64,000 nt of DNA from Cutibacterium granulosum (GCF_900186975.1 NZ_LT906441.1:1798001-1862000); one strand, 5' to 3'. Shown: positions 1 through 9,068, counted from the stretch's first letter. The notes: generated from the letters alone by a model not told the origin. A program made the numbers and translations.

Positions 1-417
1 TCTGGCCCGAATGGCTGAGAGGATCATCGCAAGGAAGTCCTTCATGTCCAACGTGCCACGGCCCCACAGGAATCCATCGCGAATCTCGCCGCTGAACGGA
101 TCCACCGTCCAGTCCTCGGCGGCAACGGGGACGACATCGGAGTGGCCATGCAACAACAGGAATGGACGGGAGGTGTCCGTACCTTCGGGGACCCAGTCGG
201 CCACCAGGCACGGACGCCCCTCCACGGCGCTGTACCGGGTGGACGTGACACCGATCTCGGCAAGCAGTTCAGCCACGACGTCGACAACCTCGGTCTCACC
301 ACGAGCTCCATTGGCCCCATAGTTGGATGAATCGATACGCACCAGACGCTGGCAGATGTCGATGACCTCGGCGTCGGGGGTGTTGGACACGACACTTGGT
401 GAAGAGATGTCTACCAT
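1..417 (-). CDS. M20 family metallopeptidase, N-terminal part (cut by window edge)
   Basis: The frame opens with ATG at 417 and runs off the left edge, giving about 139 residues. It contains HGHSDVVP, the first zinc-ligand motif of M20/M28-type peptidases (ArgE, DapE, carboxypeptidase G2 group), followed by GRGTLDMKD, which carries the bridging aspartate. The first about 60 residues resemble the usual helix of M20 hydrolases (VIDICQRLVRIDSSNYG). Members hydrolyse N-acyl amino acids or dipeptides in the cytoplasm. The substrate cannot be read from this fragment. The family is clear; the subfamily is not. Confidence 0.85.
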   Translation of the reverse strand, partial: MVDISSPSVVSNTPDAEVIDICQRLVRIDSSNYGANGARGETEVVDVVAELLAEIGVTSTRYSAVEGRPCLVADWVPEGTDTSRPFLLLHGHSDVVPVAAEDWTVDPFSGEIRDGFLWGRGTLDMKDFLAMILSAIRAR

Positions 418-490
418 GACCCAATGATGCCACCGGCGATCGCCATGCCACGACCCGCCCAGATTCTGGGAGGTCGAACGTTGATTTGCA

Positions 491-518
491 TTGCTGCTGG
501 ATCTTCCACTACTATCCT
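491..518 (+). promoter_or_regulatory. Candidate promoter of tRNA-Leu
   Basis: TTGCTG (491-496) and TATCCT (513-518) are separated by 16 bases and lie about 45 bases before the tRNA. This fits a vegetative sigma factor promoter that starts transcription shortly upstream of the tRNA 5' end. The match is by eye only. Confidence 0.4.
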
Positions 519-560
519 TGTCTTGTCCGAGTGGTTCACACGTGATTCAGCAGGACACAC

Positions 561-647
561 GTCCGGGTGGCGGAATTGGTAGACGCGCTAGCTTGAGGTG
601 CTAGTGGCCGCTTTTAGGCTGTGGAGGTTCAAGTCCTCTTCCGGACA
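561..647 (+). tRNA. tRNA-Leu (anticodon GAG)
   Basis: A class II tRNA. The 7-bp acceptor stem pairs GTCCGGG (561-567) with TCCGGAC (640-646), with one G-U pair, followed by discriminator A at 647. The anticodon stem is CTAGC/GCTAG around the loop TTGAGGT (593-599), so the anticodon is GAG at 595-597 and reads CUC/CUU leucine codons. A long variable arm precedes the T-arm GGTTCAAGTCC, as expected for leucine tRNAs. The CCA end does not appear to be fully encoded. Confidence 0.95.
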
Positions 648-659
648 CAGTGGCGCAGA

Positions 660-701
660 CCGGTGGCCAGGTGAGAATCTTGGTCACCGGCCTTGTTGTT
701 T
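660..701 (+). terminator. Rho-independent terminator after tRNA-Leu
   Basis: A 10-bp stem (CCGGTGGCCA, 660-669, with TGGTCACCGG, 681-690, one G-U pair) is followed by the T-rich tail CCTTGTTGTTT. It lies 13 bases after the tRNA and is correctly placed to end its transcript. Confidence 0.65.
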
Positions 702-951
702 CTCCGTGTGCTCCCGCTCCTCACATCCGTCAGCACAGACTTCTCGGAGCACGAGGCGGCACCCGTATCCCATCTGCTCACCTGCCACGCCCCGATCAAA
801 TGCTTCCATCCATACCTGATCTGACGACCGTCTGGACACCCCTCAGGAACCTGCGGGGACAAGACTGGGGTGTGAGGATGCCAGTCAATGAACGTCCTTC
901 AGCTGTCCGAGCGGCCGGGAACACTCAAGTAGAAGAAGCAGAACCTGCTGC

Positions 952-2586
952 TCAGCGTTTGCGACGCGGAATCGTGATCCCCATGGCGAGGGTCAGGGAT
1001 GCTGCGATGTAGCCCAGACTGCTCACCGGATCGGAGTCGACACCGGTGGGTGGCAGTCCGATGTGTACCGGATTGTCCACTCGTCCACCCGGCTGCTCAG
1101 CCACCCTGTGGTGCGACACGTCGGTGAGCGTCGTGGTACCAGCTGTGGCAGGTGGAAACTCGAAGGCGGTCCTTGCGCTCTGATCCGTTCCTCGGCTGGT
1201 GGTGGCGGAAAGAGTTTCTCGTTCTCGACCAGTGTTGGTGGAAAGATGGGTGGCGAGGGCTTTCTCGGCCTTGTCCAGATCAGCCACAGCTGTCCGGTAC
1301 CTGGCCAAGGCGGCGGCGTACGCAGCAGAGTCCTCCGCCTCGGTCGCAGCTACCTTCTCCAGAGCCGCCTTGGCATACTCCGCAGTGGCACGAGCCTGGA
1401 CAAATTTCTTGACAAGGGCATCGATGGTGGGGTCCTCGCCGAAGGATCCCGCTGCAATGAGATCGTCGATCATGACGTTGCTCCAATGGGCCAGACGCTC
1501 ATCAGCAGCAACCTTGTCTGCTTCCGCCTTCTCCACAGCCGAGGACGTGGCACCAACCATTCCAACGGCATCTGCGCGCTCCTGACTGGCCTCCTGCACA
1601 ACAGCACTGGCCTCGGCCACGCGCTGCTGGGCGTCAGCGTCGGCCTTCCTGGTCTCGGCAAGATGGTGCCGGGCAGCATCCAGCGTAGCCCGGGCCTGGG
1701 CACGACGTGCAGCGAGATCGGAGTCTGCGGAAACCGCGGCGTCGTGAGCCTGAGTGGCTCCCTCGGCCTTCTTCTCCGCGGCGGAGACGACCTCCTCGGC
1801 CTGAAGCCTGTTCTTTCTGGCATCCTCCAATGTGCGCTCAGCCTCGTTCCAGACACGCAGGGCAGCGTCAACCCTGGCTTGGAGATCCGTGGGTGAATCC
1901 ACGCCTTGCTCGGCTGCGGCCAGAGCAGCCCTTGCCTGATCCAACTCAGCCGTCGCTTGGTCGACAGCACTCTGAGCGGCCTGACAGACGCCCTGGGCAT
2001 GCACCTCGGCCTTCTGCGCCTTGGCAAGCTCATCCCGGGCAATGGAGTTCGCCTTGTCAGTGTCAGCGACCTTCGTGTTGGCCCTGTCCAGTGCCGCGTC
2101 GGCCGCGTCGGCAGCCTTCCTGGCGTTTTCGTACGCTGACCGGGCGGCGTCGTGGTCGGACTTCGTCATGCGAGAGTTCTGCTTGGCTGCCTCGAAGGCC
2201 TTGCGTGCCTCAGTCAACTTGTCCCCGGCCTTCATGGCCTGCTTCTCGGTGCTGACCGCACGTTTCCTGACAGCGGCCAGCGACGCATGAGCGGCGTCAA
2301 GACTGGTCTGGGCTGCTACCACGCCAGCAACGTCATTGGCCACCGTGGCCTTCAGGGCTGCTGCGGTCTCGTCGCGAGTGGACGATCCCCGTTGCTTCGT
2401 GTTCGCCACCGTGTTCTTGGCCTCAGCGAGACTGTTGACGTACTCGTTGTGCTTCTGGGAAGTTGCGGTGGGGACGGCCGAGGTATCTTCTGCGGCAGCC
2501 GTGGTGGGATGCGCAGCTGCCATGATGGCAGAAACGGCCAGTGGAACGGTCACGAGACCGGCAATGAATGGGGTGCGTGCATTCAT
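952..2586 (-). CDS. Secreted coiled-coil surface protein with LPPTG sortase signal
   Basis: A 544-residue protein built like a cell-wall-anchored adhesin or stalk. Residues 1-32 form a Sec signal peptide ending in an Ala-rich cleavage region. Residues about 40-460 are almost wholly Ala/Glu/Lys/Asp/Arg heptads, predicting a long coiled coil with one cysteine (GVCQAA). A polar Thr/Ser-rich linker follows. The C-terminus has LPPTG, a hydrophobic stretch of about 19 residues and the basic tail PRRKR, a complete sorting signal. Sortase would therefore link it to peptidoglycan. No enzymatic domain is visible and I do not recognise a named family. It is convergent with the tRNA-Leu gene. The sorting signal is well supported; the role is unknown. 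Confidence 0.85.
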   Translation of the reverse strand: MNARTPFIAGLVTVPLAVSAIMAAAHPTTAAAEDTSAVPTATSQKHNEYVNSLAEAKNTVANTKQRGSSTRDETAAALKATVANDVAGVVAAQTSLDAAHASLAAVRKRAVSTEKQAMKAGDKLTEARKAFEAAKQNSRMTKSDHDAARSAYENARKAADAADAALDRANTKVADTDKANSIARDELAKAQKAEVHAQGVCQAAQSAVDQATAELDQARAALAAAEQGVDSPTDLQARVDAALRVWNEAERTLEDARKNRLQAEEVVSAAEKKAEGATQAHDAAVSADSDLAARRAQARATLDAARHHLAETRKADADAQQRVAEASAVVQEASQERADAVGMVGATSSAVEKAEADKVAADERLAHWSNVMIDDLIAAGSFGEDPTIDALVKKFVQARATAEYAKAALEKVAATEAEDSAAYAAALARYRTAVADLDKAEKALATHLSTNTGRERETLSATTSRGTDQSARTAFEFPPATAGTTTLTDVSHHRVAEQPGGRVDNPVHIGLPPTGVDSDPVSSLGYIAASLTLAMGITIPRRKR

Positions 2587-2756
2587 GGCACAAACCTACG
2601 CCATCTCGGCGTGACATCTCACATGGATGGTCGTTCCGTGCTGGTCGCCAGACGCCCCTCGCTGCGGAGTGCTCACGCCTTGGTCACGCAGTACCCTGCC
2701 TCGACATTGCTGTGGGCACACGCCACCGAATTCTTGGATTCAGCTCAGGAATAATG

Positions 2757-2776
2757 CACAACGACGTAGCGTTGTG
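2757..2776. promoter_or_regulatory. Inverted repeat upstream of the CsbD-like gene
   Basis: CACAACG (2757-2763) and CGTTGTG (2770-2776) form a perfect 7-bp inverted repeat with a 6-base centre, about 108 bases before the CsbD-like start codon. It could be an operator or an RNA hairpin. It lies in the divergent gap between the surface protein gene and the CsbD-like gene. Confidence 0.35.
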
Positions 2777-2883
2777 TTCAGTGCTGGTACACACCGGCCT
2801 TGTGGAGCCATCCACAATGAGTGGATCCAGATGCTCGGGAACCTCGAGCGTCATTCCCACAACAGTTCACGAAAGGACTTGAC

Positions 2884-3108
2884 ATGGCACTTGACGACAA
2901 GATTCAGAGCAAGGGTGACGAGCTCAAGGGAACAGCCAAGGAAAAGATCGGGGAGGCCACCGACAGCCAGGACCTCAAGAACGAGGGCTCGAGCGACAAG
3001 GCCAAGGGCAAGCTCGGTCAGGTTGTCGAGGGGCTCAAGGATGACGTCAAGGAAGCCACCTCGAACCTCAACGACAAGATTTCCGAGGTTGCCGACAAGA
3101 ACAAGTGA
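2884..3108 (+). CDS. CsbD-like stress protein
   Basis: A small acidic/basic helical protein of 74 residues with the CsbD pattern: KGDELKGTAKEKIGEAT near the N-terminus and DKAKGKLGQVVEGLKDDVKE in the middle. CsbD proteins are abundant in general stress response regulons of Gram-positive bacteria, but their molecular role is unknown. The start at 2884 is preceded by GAAAGGA at a good distance, which excludes the longer upstream frame. A strong terminator follows, so this is probably a single-gene transcript. Confidence 0.9.
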   Translation: MALDDKIQSKGDELKGTAKEKIGEATDSQDLKNEGSSDKAKGKLGQVVEGLKDDVKEATSNLNDKISEVADKNK

Positions 3109-3133
3109 GCCGTCTCACTGAAACAGGCGTGTC

Positions 3134-3168
3134 GGCCCGATCTGGATCCGTCCAGATCGGGCCTTTTC
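3134..3168 (+). terminator. Rho-independent terminator of the CsbD-like gene
   Basis: A perfect 13-bp stem (GGCCCGATCTGGA, 3134-3146, loop TCCG, TCCAGATCGGGCC, 3151-3163) is followed by TTTTCC. It lies 25 bases after the stop codon. Confidence 0.9.
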
Positions 3169-3349
3169 CGTCTACCGATGGCATCGCCCATCCACTCCTC
3201 GCCCTGATCCATCTGCGGTGAGTATCAGTGCATGACTGACACATGCTTGGTGTCATTGAAGTCTTGGAACCACGTCCAGGAATCAGAACTGCGTGACGTC
3301 TGCATGCGTCACCATGAATTGCATGGGTGGGCGGCCACTCGGAAATCAG

Positions 3350-4510
3350 TCACATGCCGCACGCACCCCGCTGCCATGGTGGTACCACCGACCAGGTGCC
3401 ATCTGATCCCCGCTGCGCCATCCCCAGCTCAGCCAGCTCCGCCAACAACGCCAGACACTCACTCACCGCCACTCCGGCATCGAGTGCGATCTCATCAACC
3501 CAGGATCCCCCGGAGGCCGGGAGCGCCTCGTGAACTGCCAACAGATCCGAGCGCAAGGTGTCAATCTGCCGCTGCGGCGAGCGCACTGGTGGCAGCTCAG
3601 GCTGCAGTGGGCCAATCTGGGCGCTGACGTCGTCGGCATCACGTACCAGAACAGCCTGGTTGTCTCGAATGAGCCGATGGGTACCTGCGGACATGGATGA
3701 CGTCACTGGCCCCGGAATGGCCATCACAGGTCGCATGAGCGCATTGGCCCACATCGTCGTGTTCAGTGCCCCTGATCGAATCCCGGCTTCGACAATGACC
3801 ACTCCGGACGACATTGCTGCGATGAGACGGTTGCGCGCCAGGAATCCAGGTTTGGTGGGATGGGCACCCGGCGGCACTTCTGAGACCAACACCCCATCGC
3901 AGGCGACCTGCTCCAGAACTGCAGTGTTTCCTCGCGGGTAGAGCTGGTCAAGACCACCTGCCTGAACGCTCACAGTGCAACCCCGCGCCGCCAGTGCCCC
4001 GCGATGCGCCGCCACGTCGACACCGAAGGCTCCCCCAGAGATGATCGTCCACGACGTGTGATCGGGAATGTCACTGCGCCGGGCGAGGTCAAAGGCCAGT
4101 TCCGAGGCAACGTCCTGCCCATAGCTCGTCGCAGCCCGGGATCCGACAATGGCCACACAAGTCGCGACACGGTTGGCGAGGTCGGCATGTCCGCGGGTCC
4201 ACAGCCCCACTGGTGGCCCGCCCAGGTGCTCGTCGACAAAGTCGAGATCGCCCAGGCTCACCGGCCACTGCTCATCGGTGGGGATGAGGAATTCAAAACC
4301 CAGTTCCTCGGTGGTGTCCATGAGCCTGTCCACGCTCAACTTGTGAGCTCGTCTGGTACGAGCATCCTCCTCACTGCTGTGTGAGATGACGTCCCAGAGC
4401 TCGACTGCGCTCCTGTCGTGCAGTGCACGCCGCAACCAGGGATCTCCTGGAGGACACACGGCACACAGGCCGGCTCGGGCACGTCGTTCGTCGTCCCACG
4501 TCATGATCAA
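3350..4510 (-). CDS. dprA: DNA-processing protein DprA
   Basis: A 386-residue DprA/Smf protein. The Rossmann-like core has GSRAATSYG (about residue 122), ISGGAFGVDVAAHRGAL (about 157) and FLARNRLIAAMS, the signature stretches of the family; a winged-helix-like tail occupies about residues 310-386. DprA loads RecA on incoming single-stranded DNA during natural transformation. The start ATG overlaps the stop of comM by 4 bases (ATGA), showing translational coupling. Two further in-frame ATGs nearby (codons 1 and 3) leave the exact start uncertain by two residues. Confidence 0.95.
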   Translation of the reverse strand: MIMTWDDERRARAGLCAVCPPGDPWLRRALHDRSAVELWDVISHSSEEDARTRRAHKLSVDRLMDTTEELGFEFLIPTDEQWPVSLGDLDFVDEHLGGPPVGLWTRGHADLANRVATCVAIVGSRAATSYGQDVASELAFDLARRSDIPDHTSWTIISGGAFGVDVAAHRGALAARGCTVSVQAGGLDQLYPRGNTAVLEQVACDGVLVSEVPPGAHPTKPGFLARNRLIAAMSSGVVIVEAGIRSGALNTTMWANALMRPVMAIPGPVTSSMSAGTHRLIRDNQAVLVRDADDVSAQIGPLQPELPPVRSPQRQIDTLRSDLLAVHEALPASGGSWVDEIALDAGVAVSECLALLAELAELGMAQRGSDGTWSVVPPWQRGACGM

Positions 4511-6042
4511 TCCCCCTGCCGCAGTGCCATGGCCTGTCGAATGTGCGTGGCCGTCACGTCATCGCACCCAGCCAGGTCGGCCTCGGTCCATGCAATACGC
4601 AGTACCTTGTCGACTCCGCGTGCGGTGAGTTGTCTGCGTGCCAGGGCATCCTCGATGACCTGAACGGCCGCCGGTGAGGGAAGTCTTTTCCGAAGCTGTG
4701 AGCCGGGAACTTCTGCGTTGACGCGCCACGGAGTACCTGCCCAGCGCCGGGCAGCACGGTGGCGGGCCTCCTGGACGCGTTCTCCCACAGTCCTGCTCGA
4801 CTCGCCCTGCGGCAGACTCGTGGCACCGACGAGATGCATCTTGGTGAGTGGACGCATATGTTGGTGGATGTCGACCCGGTCCAGGATCGGCCCGGAAATG
4901 CGGCTGGCGTATCGGAGCACCATCTGCGGTGTGCATCGACACCCGCCATCTCGGTCATCTGCCAGGCCACATGGGCAGGGATTGAGTGCCATGACGAGCT
5001 GAAACCGTGCCGGATAGGTGGTCTGGGCCTGGGAGCGACAGATCGTCACGTACCCGTTCTCCAGCGGACCGCGCAGCGCGTCAAGCACTCGCGGTGGAAA
5101 CTCCGGTGCCTCGTCAAGGAAGAGCACCCCACGATGGGCCAACGACACTGCTCCGGGACGTGCCACACGAGCTCCTCCCCCGACCATCGCTGCCATCGAC
5201 ACGCTGTGGTGTGGCTCGGACAACGGGGGTGTCGTCATGAGCTCTTGGACCGTCCCATTGCCCATGAGGGAGTGCACCGCGGTGACCTCCAGTGCCTCCT
5301 TCTCATCCAGTGGGGGAAGGATCGTCGGTAGTCGCGCCGCCAACATGGACTTGCCACACCCCGGCGCCCCACGCAGCACGATGTGATGTCGACCTGCTGC
5401 TGCCACCTCCATGGCATGACGTGCCTCCAGCTGTCCGATGACCTCGGAGAAATCCCCTCGCCCAGCACTCGAGGGGCCTGCGGTGGAGGGCTGCGTGAGC
5501 GGCTCGTCAGCGTCCTCCTCACGTGGCGCACGCCCGTGCAACACATCGATGAGCTCACTGAGGTGCCCCACCGATGTCACGGCCATCCCCTCGACGAGCC
5601 TGGCCTCGGCCGCCTGTCCACGCGGGACGACGGCGCGGTGAAAGCCCGCCTCCCGAGCTGCCAGCAACGCTGGCAGTACACCCCGCACTGGCCGGACCCG
5701 TCCATCCAGTCCCAGCTCACCCAGCAGCACCGTCGAGGAGAGCATGGCCGTGGGGATGACTTCGTCTGCGGCCAGGGCTGCTGCCGCGATGGCAAGGTCG
5801 AAGTGGGTACCTGCCTTGGGCAGACAGGCTGGGGTGAGATTGATGGTCAGGGCCTGCGCGGGCCACGACAGGCCAGCTGAGGCCACGGCAGCTCGACACC
5901 GATCACGAGCCTCGTACAGCGAGGTGTCGGGCAGTCCCACCAGAATGGTGCGGGGAAGACCACTTGCGGTGGCGGCCTCCACCTCCACCATCGTGCCCGC
6001 CACACCGATGAGGGCAACTGACCGTGCACTTGCCAAGGTCAT
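4507..6042 (-). CDS. comM: YifB/ComM family Mg chelatase-like AAA ATPase
   Basis: A 511-residue protein. The N-terminal subunit-ChlI/Lon-protease-like fold (GLPRTILVGLPDTSLYEARD) is followed by an AAA+ domain with Walker A GAPGCGKSMLAARLP (about residue 222), Walker B LFLDEAPEF (about 306) and the family stretch MALNPCPCG. In Gram-negative competence models ComM is a helicase promoting branch migration during integration of transformed DNA. It lies between yraN and dprA with 4-base overlaps at both ends, the usual actinobacterial order. The length is normal for the family. Confidence 0.95.
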   Translation of the reverse strand: MTLASARSVALIGVAGTMVEVEAATASGLPRTILVGLPDTSLYEARDRCRAAVASAGLSWPAQALTINLTPACLPKAGTHFDLAIAAAALAADEVIPTAMLSSTVLLGELGLDGRVRPVRGVLPALLAAREAGFHRAVVPRGQAAEARLVEGMAVTSVGHLSELIDVLHGRAPREEDADEPLTQPSTAGPSSAGRGDFSEVIGQLEARHAMEVAAAGRHHIVLRGAPGCGKSMLAARLPTILPPLDEKEALEVTAVHSLMGNGTVQELMTTPPLSEPHHSVSMAAMVGGGARVARPGAVSLAHRGVLFLDEAPEFPPRVLDALRGPLENGYVTICRSQAQTTYPARFQLVMALNPCPCGLADDRDGGCRCTPQMVLRYASRISGPILDRVDIHQHMRPLTKMHLVGATSLPQGESSRTVGERVQEARHRAARRWAGTPWRVNAEVPGSQLRKRLPSPAAVQVIEDALARRQLTARGVDKVLRIAWTEADLAGCDDVTATHIRQAMALRQGD

Positions 6043-6485
6043 TGGCCCACCCCTCGCACATGAGTGATCTGCGGCTCGGCCGAGTCACGCCTCAGCACGC
6101 CGATGACGTCGACTCGAATGTGGTGGTGCTCCGGATGCTGACGTCGCCAGACCAGGGCCAGCTGAGTGAGCTTGTGAAGTTTCGCCGGGGTGATGGATTC
6201 CAGGGGCGTGCCGAAATCGGTGCCGGTACGGGTACGCACCTCCACGAGCACCGCCCAGCCCTCGTCATCGAGAGCGATGATGTCTGCCTCACCGATGTCC
6301 GTCACCCAGTTTCGGGCGACCATTCGCCATCCCAAGGACGTCACGTAGCGCGCAGCGACATCCTCACCCCACGCGGCGATGTGATGTCGATGTCCCTTCC
6401 TGGCTCGTAGCGCGGCGCCGCGAATCGTCGTAGGCACGTCCTGATCGACTGGTCTGACTGGCATGTGGACCACCTCCACGCCCAT
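6039..6485 (-). CDS. YraN family (UPF0102) putative endonuclease
   Basis: A 148-residue protein with the UPF0102 core: AAWGEDVAARYVTSLGWRMV followed by GEADIIALDDEGWAVLVEV. The latter contains the E-D...E-V pattern typical of PD-(D/E)XK-like nucleases. The function is not established, but the gene is commonly linked to comM and dprA, as here; its stop overlaps the comM start. The first about 30 residues are less conserved in type, and internal ATG at residue 8 is an alternative start. Confidence 0.88.
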   Translation of the reverse strand: MGVEVVHMPVRPVDQDVPTTIRGAALRARKGHRHHIAAWGEDVAARYVTSLGWRMVARNWVTDIGEADIIALDDEGWAVLVEVRTRTGTDFGTPLESITPAKLHKLTQLALVWRRQHPEHHHIRVDVIGVLRRDSAEPQITHVRGVGQ

Positions 6486-6613
6486 CTGATGCGGGGCAGA
6501 CCGTCAACCGGCAGTTGTCCACAACCTCATTTTCGCAAGACCCGTGCCTCGCTGAGTTGTCCACAGGAATTGGCATTCCTCGTAATCTCGCGGTCACACG
6601 GCAGTTGGAGAGC

Positions 6614-6922
6614 TCAGGCCTCCGGAACCTCCAACTCGGAATGTGCGATCTCCTCGATGGACACGTCGCGGAAGGTGAGCACCTTCGCCGTCTTGACGAA
6701 TCGCGCCGGTCGATACATGTCCCACACCCAGGCGTCGGCCATGGACACCTCGTAGTAGACGTCACTGCCTTCGGTGCGTACCTTCAGATCGACGGCATTG
6801 CACAGGTAGAAACGTCGTTCGGTCTCCACGGCATAGGTGAAGATACCGACGACGTCCTTGTACTCGCGATAGAGCGACAACTCCGCCCGGTTCTCGTACT
6901 CTTCAAGATCCTCGGTGCTCAT
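6614..6922 (-). CDS. DUF2469 family protein
   Basis: A 102-residue acidic protein beginning MSTEDLEEYENRAELSLYR and containing YAVETERRFYLCNAVDLKV, diagnostic of the small actinobacterial DUF2469 family. No function is known. It overlaps the rnhB stop by 4 bases (ATGA), and the pair rnhB-DUF2469 is conserved in Actinobacteria, suggesting joint expression. No signal peptide or membrane segment is visible. Confidence 0.93.
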   Translation of the reverse strand: MSTEDLEEYENRAELSLYREYKDVVGIFTYAVETERRFYLCNAVDLKVRTEGSDVYYEVSMADAWVWDMYRPARFVKTAKVLTFRDVSIEEIAHSELEVPEA

Positions 6923-7611
6923 GATGTAAGAACTCTAGCCGCTCGACGCACATTGGCGTAGGTCAATCGATGCTCTGGGCATGGCCCGAGGGCTTCCAGT
7001 CTCTGCTGGTGCAGCTTCGTCGCATACCCCTTGTGCACGGCGAAGTCATACCCGGGAAGACGCACATCCAGATCGATCATCATGCGATCGCGCACCACCT
7101 TGGCGACGATCGAGGCCGCGCAGACGCAGGCACACACGGCGTCTGCCTTCCACATGCCGACATTGCCGCAGTCCAACCCGTCGACGGCAAAACCGTCACT
7201 GATGACGTAGCCAGGCCGAACTGCAAGACGATAGCTGGCTCGTCTCAGCCCCTGGATGTCGGCCTCCTGCATCCCCAGTCGATCGCACTCGGCTGCGGTG
7301 ACCACTGCCCAGGACACGGCTCTCGCCTGGTCGGTGATCTCATCGAAGAGCCGATCACGGACCTTTGCGGTGAGTTTCTTGGAATCCGCGAGTCCGGGAA
7401 TGCGACGCTGTGCAGAGTCGTCAAGGATCACGGCAGCTGCCACCAGAGGACCAGCACAGGCACCACGACCGGCCTCGTCGCAGCCAGCCACTGGCCCCAG
7501 ACCGGCGCGAGTGAGCAGACGCTCGTGCCCTCGTATCCCAGTACCGACTCGCCAGCTGCGAGCAGCCGGTTCCAGAGTCACCCCAGGAGCACGGTTCGAG
7601 GAGTCACTCAT
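6919..7611 (-). CDS. rnhB: Ribonuclease HII
   Basis: A 230-residue RNase HII. The catalytic acidic motif is CDEAGRGACAGPLVAAAV (Asp-Glu of the active site near residue 45), with conserved downstream stretches ADSKKLTAKVRDRLF and AASIVAKVVRDRMM. It removes ribonucleotides from DNA and degrades RNA-DNA hybrids. The first about 30 residues precede the family core, so a later start is possible. It sits 10 bases after lepB and overlaps the DUF2469 gene, so lepB-rnhB-DUF2469 is probably one operon. Confidence 0.95.
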   Translation of the reverse strand: MSDSSNRAPGVTLEPAARSWRVGTGIRGHERLLTRAGLGPVAGCDEAGRGACAGPLVAAAVILDDSAQRRIPGLADSKKLTAKVRDRLFDEITDQARAVSWAVVTAAECDRLGMQEADIQGLRRASYRLAVRPGYVISDGFAVDGLDCGNVGMWKADAVCACVCAASIVAKVVRDRMMIDLDVRLPGYDFAVHKGYATKLHQQRLEALGPCPEHRLTYANVRRAARVLTS

Positions 7612-7621
7612 CGGTCAGGGC

Positions 7622-8428
7622 TCAGGAGCACCCGGCATCATGCAGGGTGATGTCGGCCTTTTCGGGAGCCGAGGCCGACCGGTCCGCGATCCCGTCGAAG
7701 GTTTCCGGAGTGGAGAAGTGCGTCATGCGCGACAGGGGGGAGACGGTGAATTTTGCCGGCCCCACCACGTCATCGATGGGAATGAATGCGCTGGCCCCAC
7801 GGTAGGCGCCGGGAGCCGGATCACTGAGATGACATCGTGAGTCTCCCGAGGCGTCGCGATGGTCCCCCATGACGAAGATACGGTCCCGGGGTACCCGTAC
7901 CTCGAATCTCATCTGCGAGGGTTCCACTGGCACGCCATTGGTGCGATACAGGTAGGAGTTCTCGTCCAGCGGCTTGCCATTGACGCTCATTCGCCCCTTG
8001 GGACCGCAACAGGACACGGTGTCACCAGGCATCCCGATGACCCTCTTGATGAGGTAGTTCGAGCTCGTGTTGGGCAGCACGCCGACGAATTCGCCAAACT
8101 GTCCAGCAGCGGAACGCTTGGGAGGGTTGGCTCCCAACCAGTGACCAGAATCCTTGAAGACGACGATGTCGCCCCGCTTGAAGTCAGCTGGTTTGATGGC
8201 GGCGACACGATCACCGGGCTCGATGGTCTGCTCCATGGAGCCCGAGGGAATGACGAAGAGCTGACCCACGAAGGCTCGGATGACCGCAGAGATGACCAGT
8301 GCCAGAAGGAGGATGAGAACTATTTCCCGAATCCCCTTGAGGAGTCGAGTACCGACGCCGCCGGTTGAGGTACTGGTCTCGCCATGTGTTTTTCTGCTCA
8401 CTGATCCATCCTGCTCGACATCGTCCAT
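7622..8428 (-). CDS. lepB: Signal peptidase I
   Basis: A 268-residue type I signal peptidase. An N-terminal cytoplasmic tail is followed by one membrane segment (about residues 33-54). The catalytic dyad is Ser64 in PSGSMEQTI and Lys128 in YLIKRVIGMPGD; box E is GDHRDASGDSR. It cleaves signal peptides on the outer face of the membrane. It lies downstream of rplS and upstream of rnhB, as in many actinobacteria. The length matches the Gram-positive family. Confidence 0.95.
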   Translation of the reverse strand: MDDVEQDGSVSRKTHGETSTSTGGVGTRLLKGIREIVLILLLALVISAVIRAFVGQLFVIPSGSMEQTIEPGDRVAAIKPADFKRGDIVVFKDSGHWLGANPPKRSAAGQFGEFVGVLPNTSSNYLIKRVIGMPGDTVSCCGPKGRMSVNGKPLDENSYLYRTNGVPVEPSQMRFEVRVPRDRIFVMGDHRDASGDSRCHLSDPAPGAYRGASAFIPIDDVVGPAKFTVSPLSRMTHFSTPETFDGIADRSASAPEKADITLHDAGCS

Positions 8429-8605
8429 GATCCACTGCGGACCGGGGACGGGAAACAGCTTAGCCCGTCACGAGAAAGACTGATTCCTCAAAACTTGCCG
8501 AAGCGTCGACGGCACCGGATCACGGTCCATGACAAAAGCGACAGGTCACCGTGATCGATGATCTGCCGCTTTCTCCACATCGTGGAAACGTCTGAGGGCT
8601 CAGCC

Positions 8606-8959
8606 TCAACGGTTGGAGCCGCGCTCCTTGATCTTGGCGGCCTTGCCGTGCAGGCCACGCAGGTAGTAGAGCTTGGCGCGACGCACGGCACCGTGACGGT
8701 CCACCTCGATCTTGTCGATGATGGGCGAGTGCAGCGGGAAGGTGCGCTCGACGCCGGTACCGAAGCTGGACTTGCGGACGGTGAAGGTCTCCTGGACCCC
8801 GCCGCCGTCACGGGCAATGACGGTTCCTGCGAACACCTGAATACGCGACCGGTTGCCCTCGACGACCTTGACGTGCACCTTGACCGAGTCTCCGGCACGG
8901 AACTCGGGGATGTCGTCACGCATGGCGCTGCGCGCAATCTCGTCCAGAACGTTGCTCAT
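8606..8959 (-). CDS. rplS: 50S ribosomal protein L19
   Basis: A 117-residue L19 with the standard body: [40 protein letters not shown] and the basic end [19 protein letters not shown]19 sits at the 30S-50S interface. The gene follows trmD on the same strand but has its own probable promoter (9069-9097), so it can be transcribed apart from the rpsP-trmD operon. Confidence 0.98.
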   Translation of the reverse strand: MSNVLDEIARSAMRDDIPEFRAGDSVKVHVKVVEGNRSRIQVFAGTVIARDGGGVQETFTVRKSSFGTGVERTFPLHSPIIDKIEVDRHGAVRRAKLYYLRGLHGKAAKIKERGSNR

Positions 8960-9068
8960 GATTTTTCCTCGCCGGTGCCACAGGTCACCTGGTGGTCTGA
9001 AGACAGTGACATTCTCCGAACCCGAACGATCCCCCTGTGGCAGGAGCCGGGACGGACAACAGCGATAT

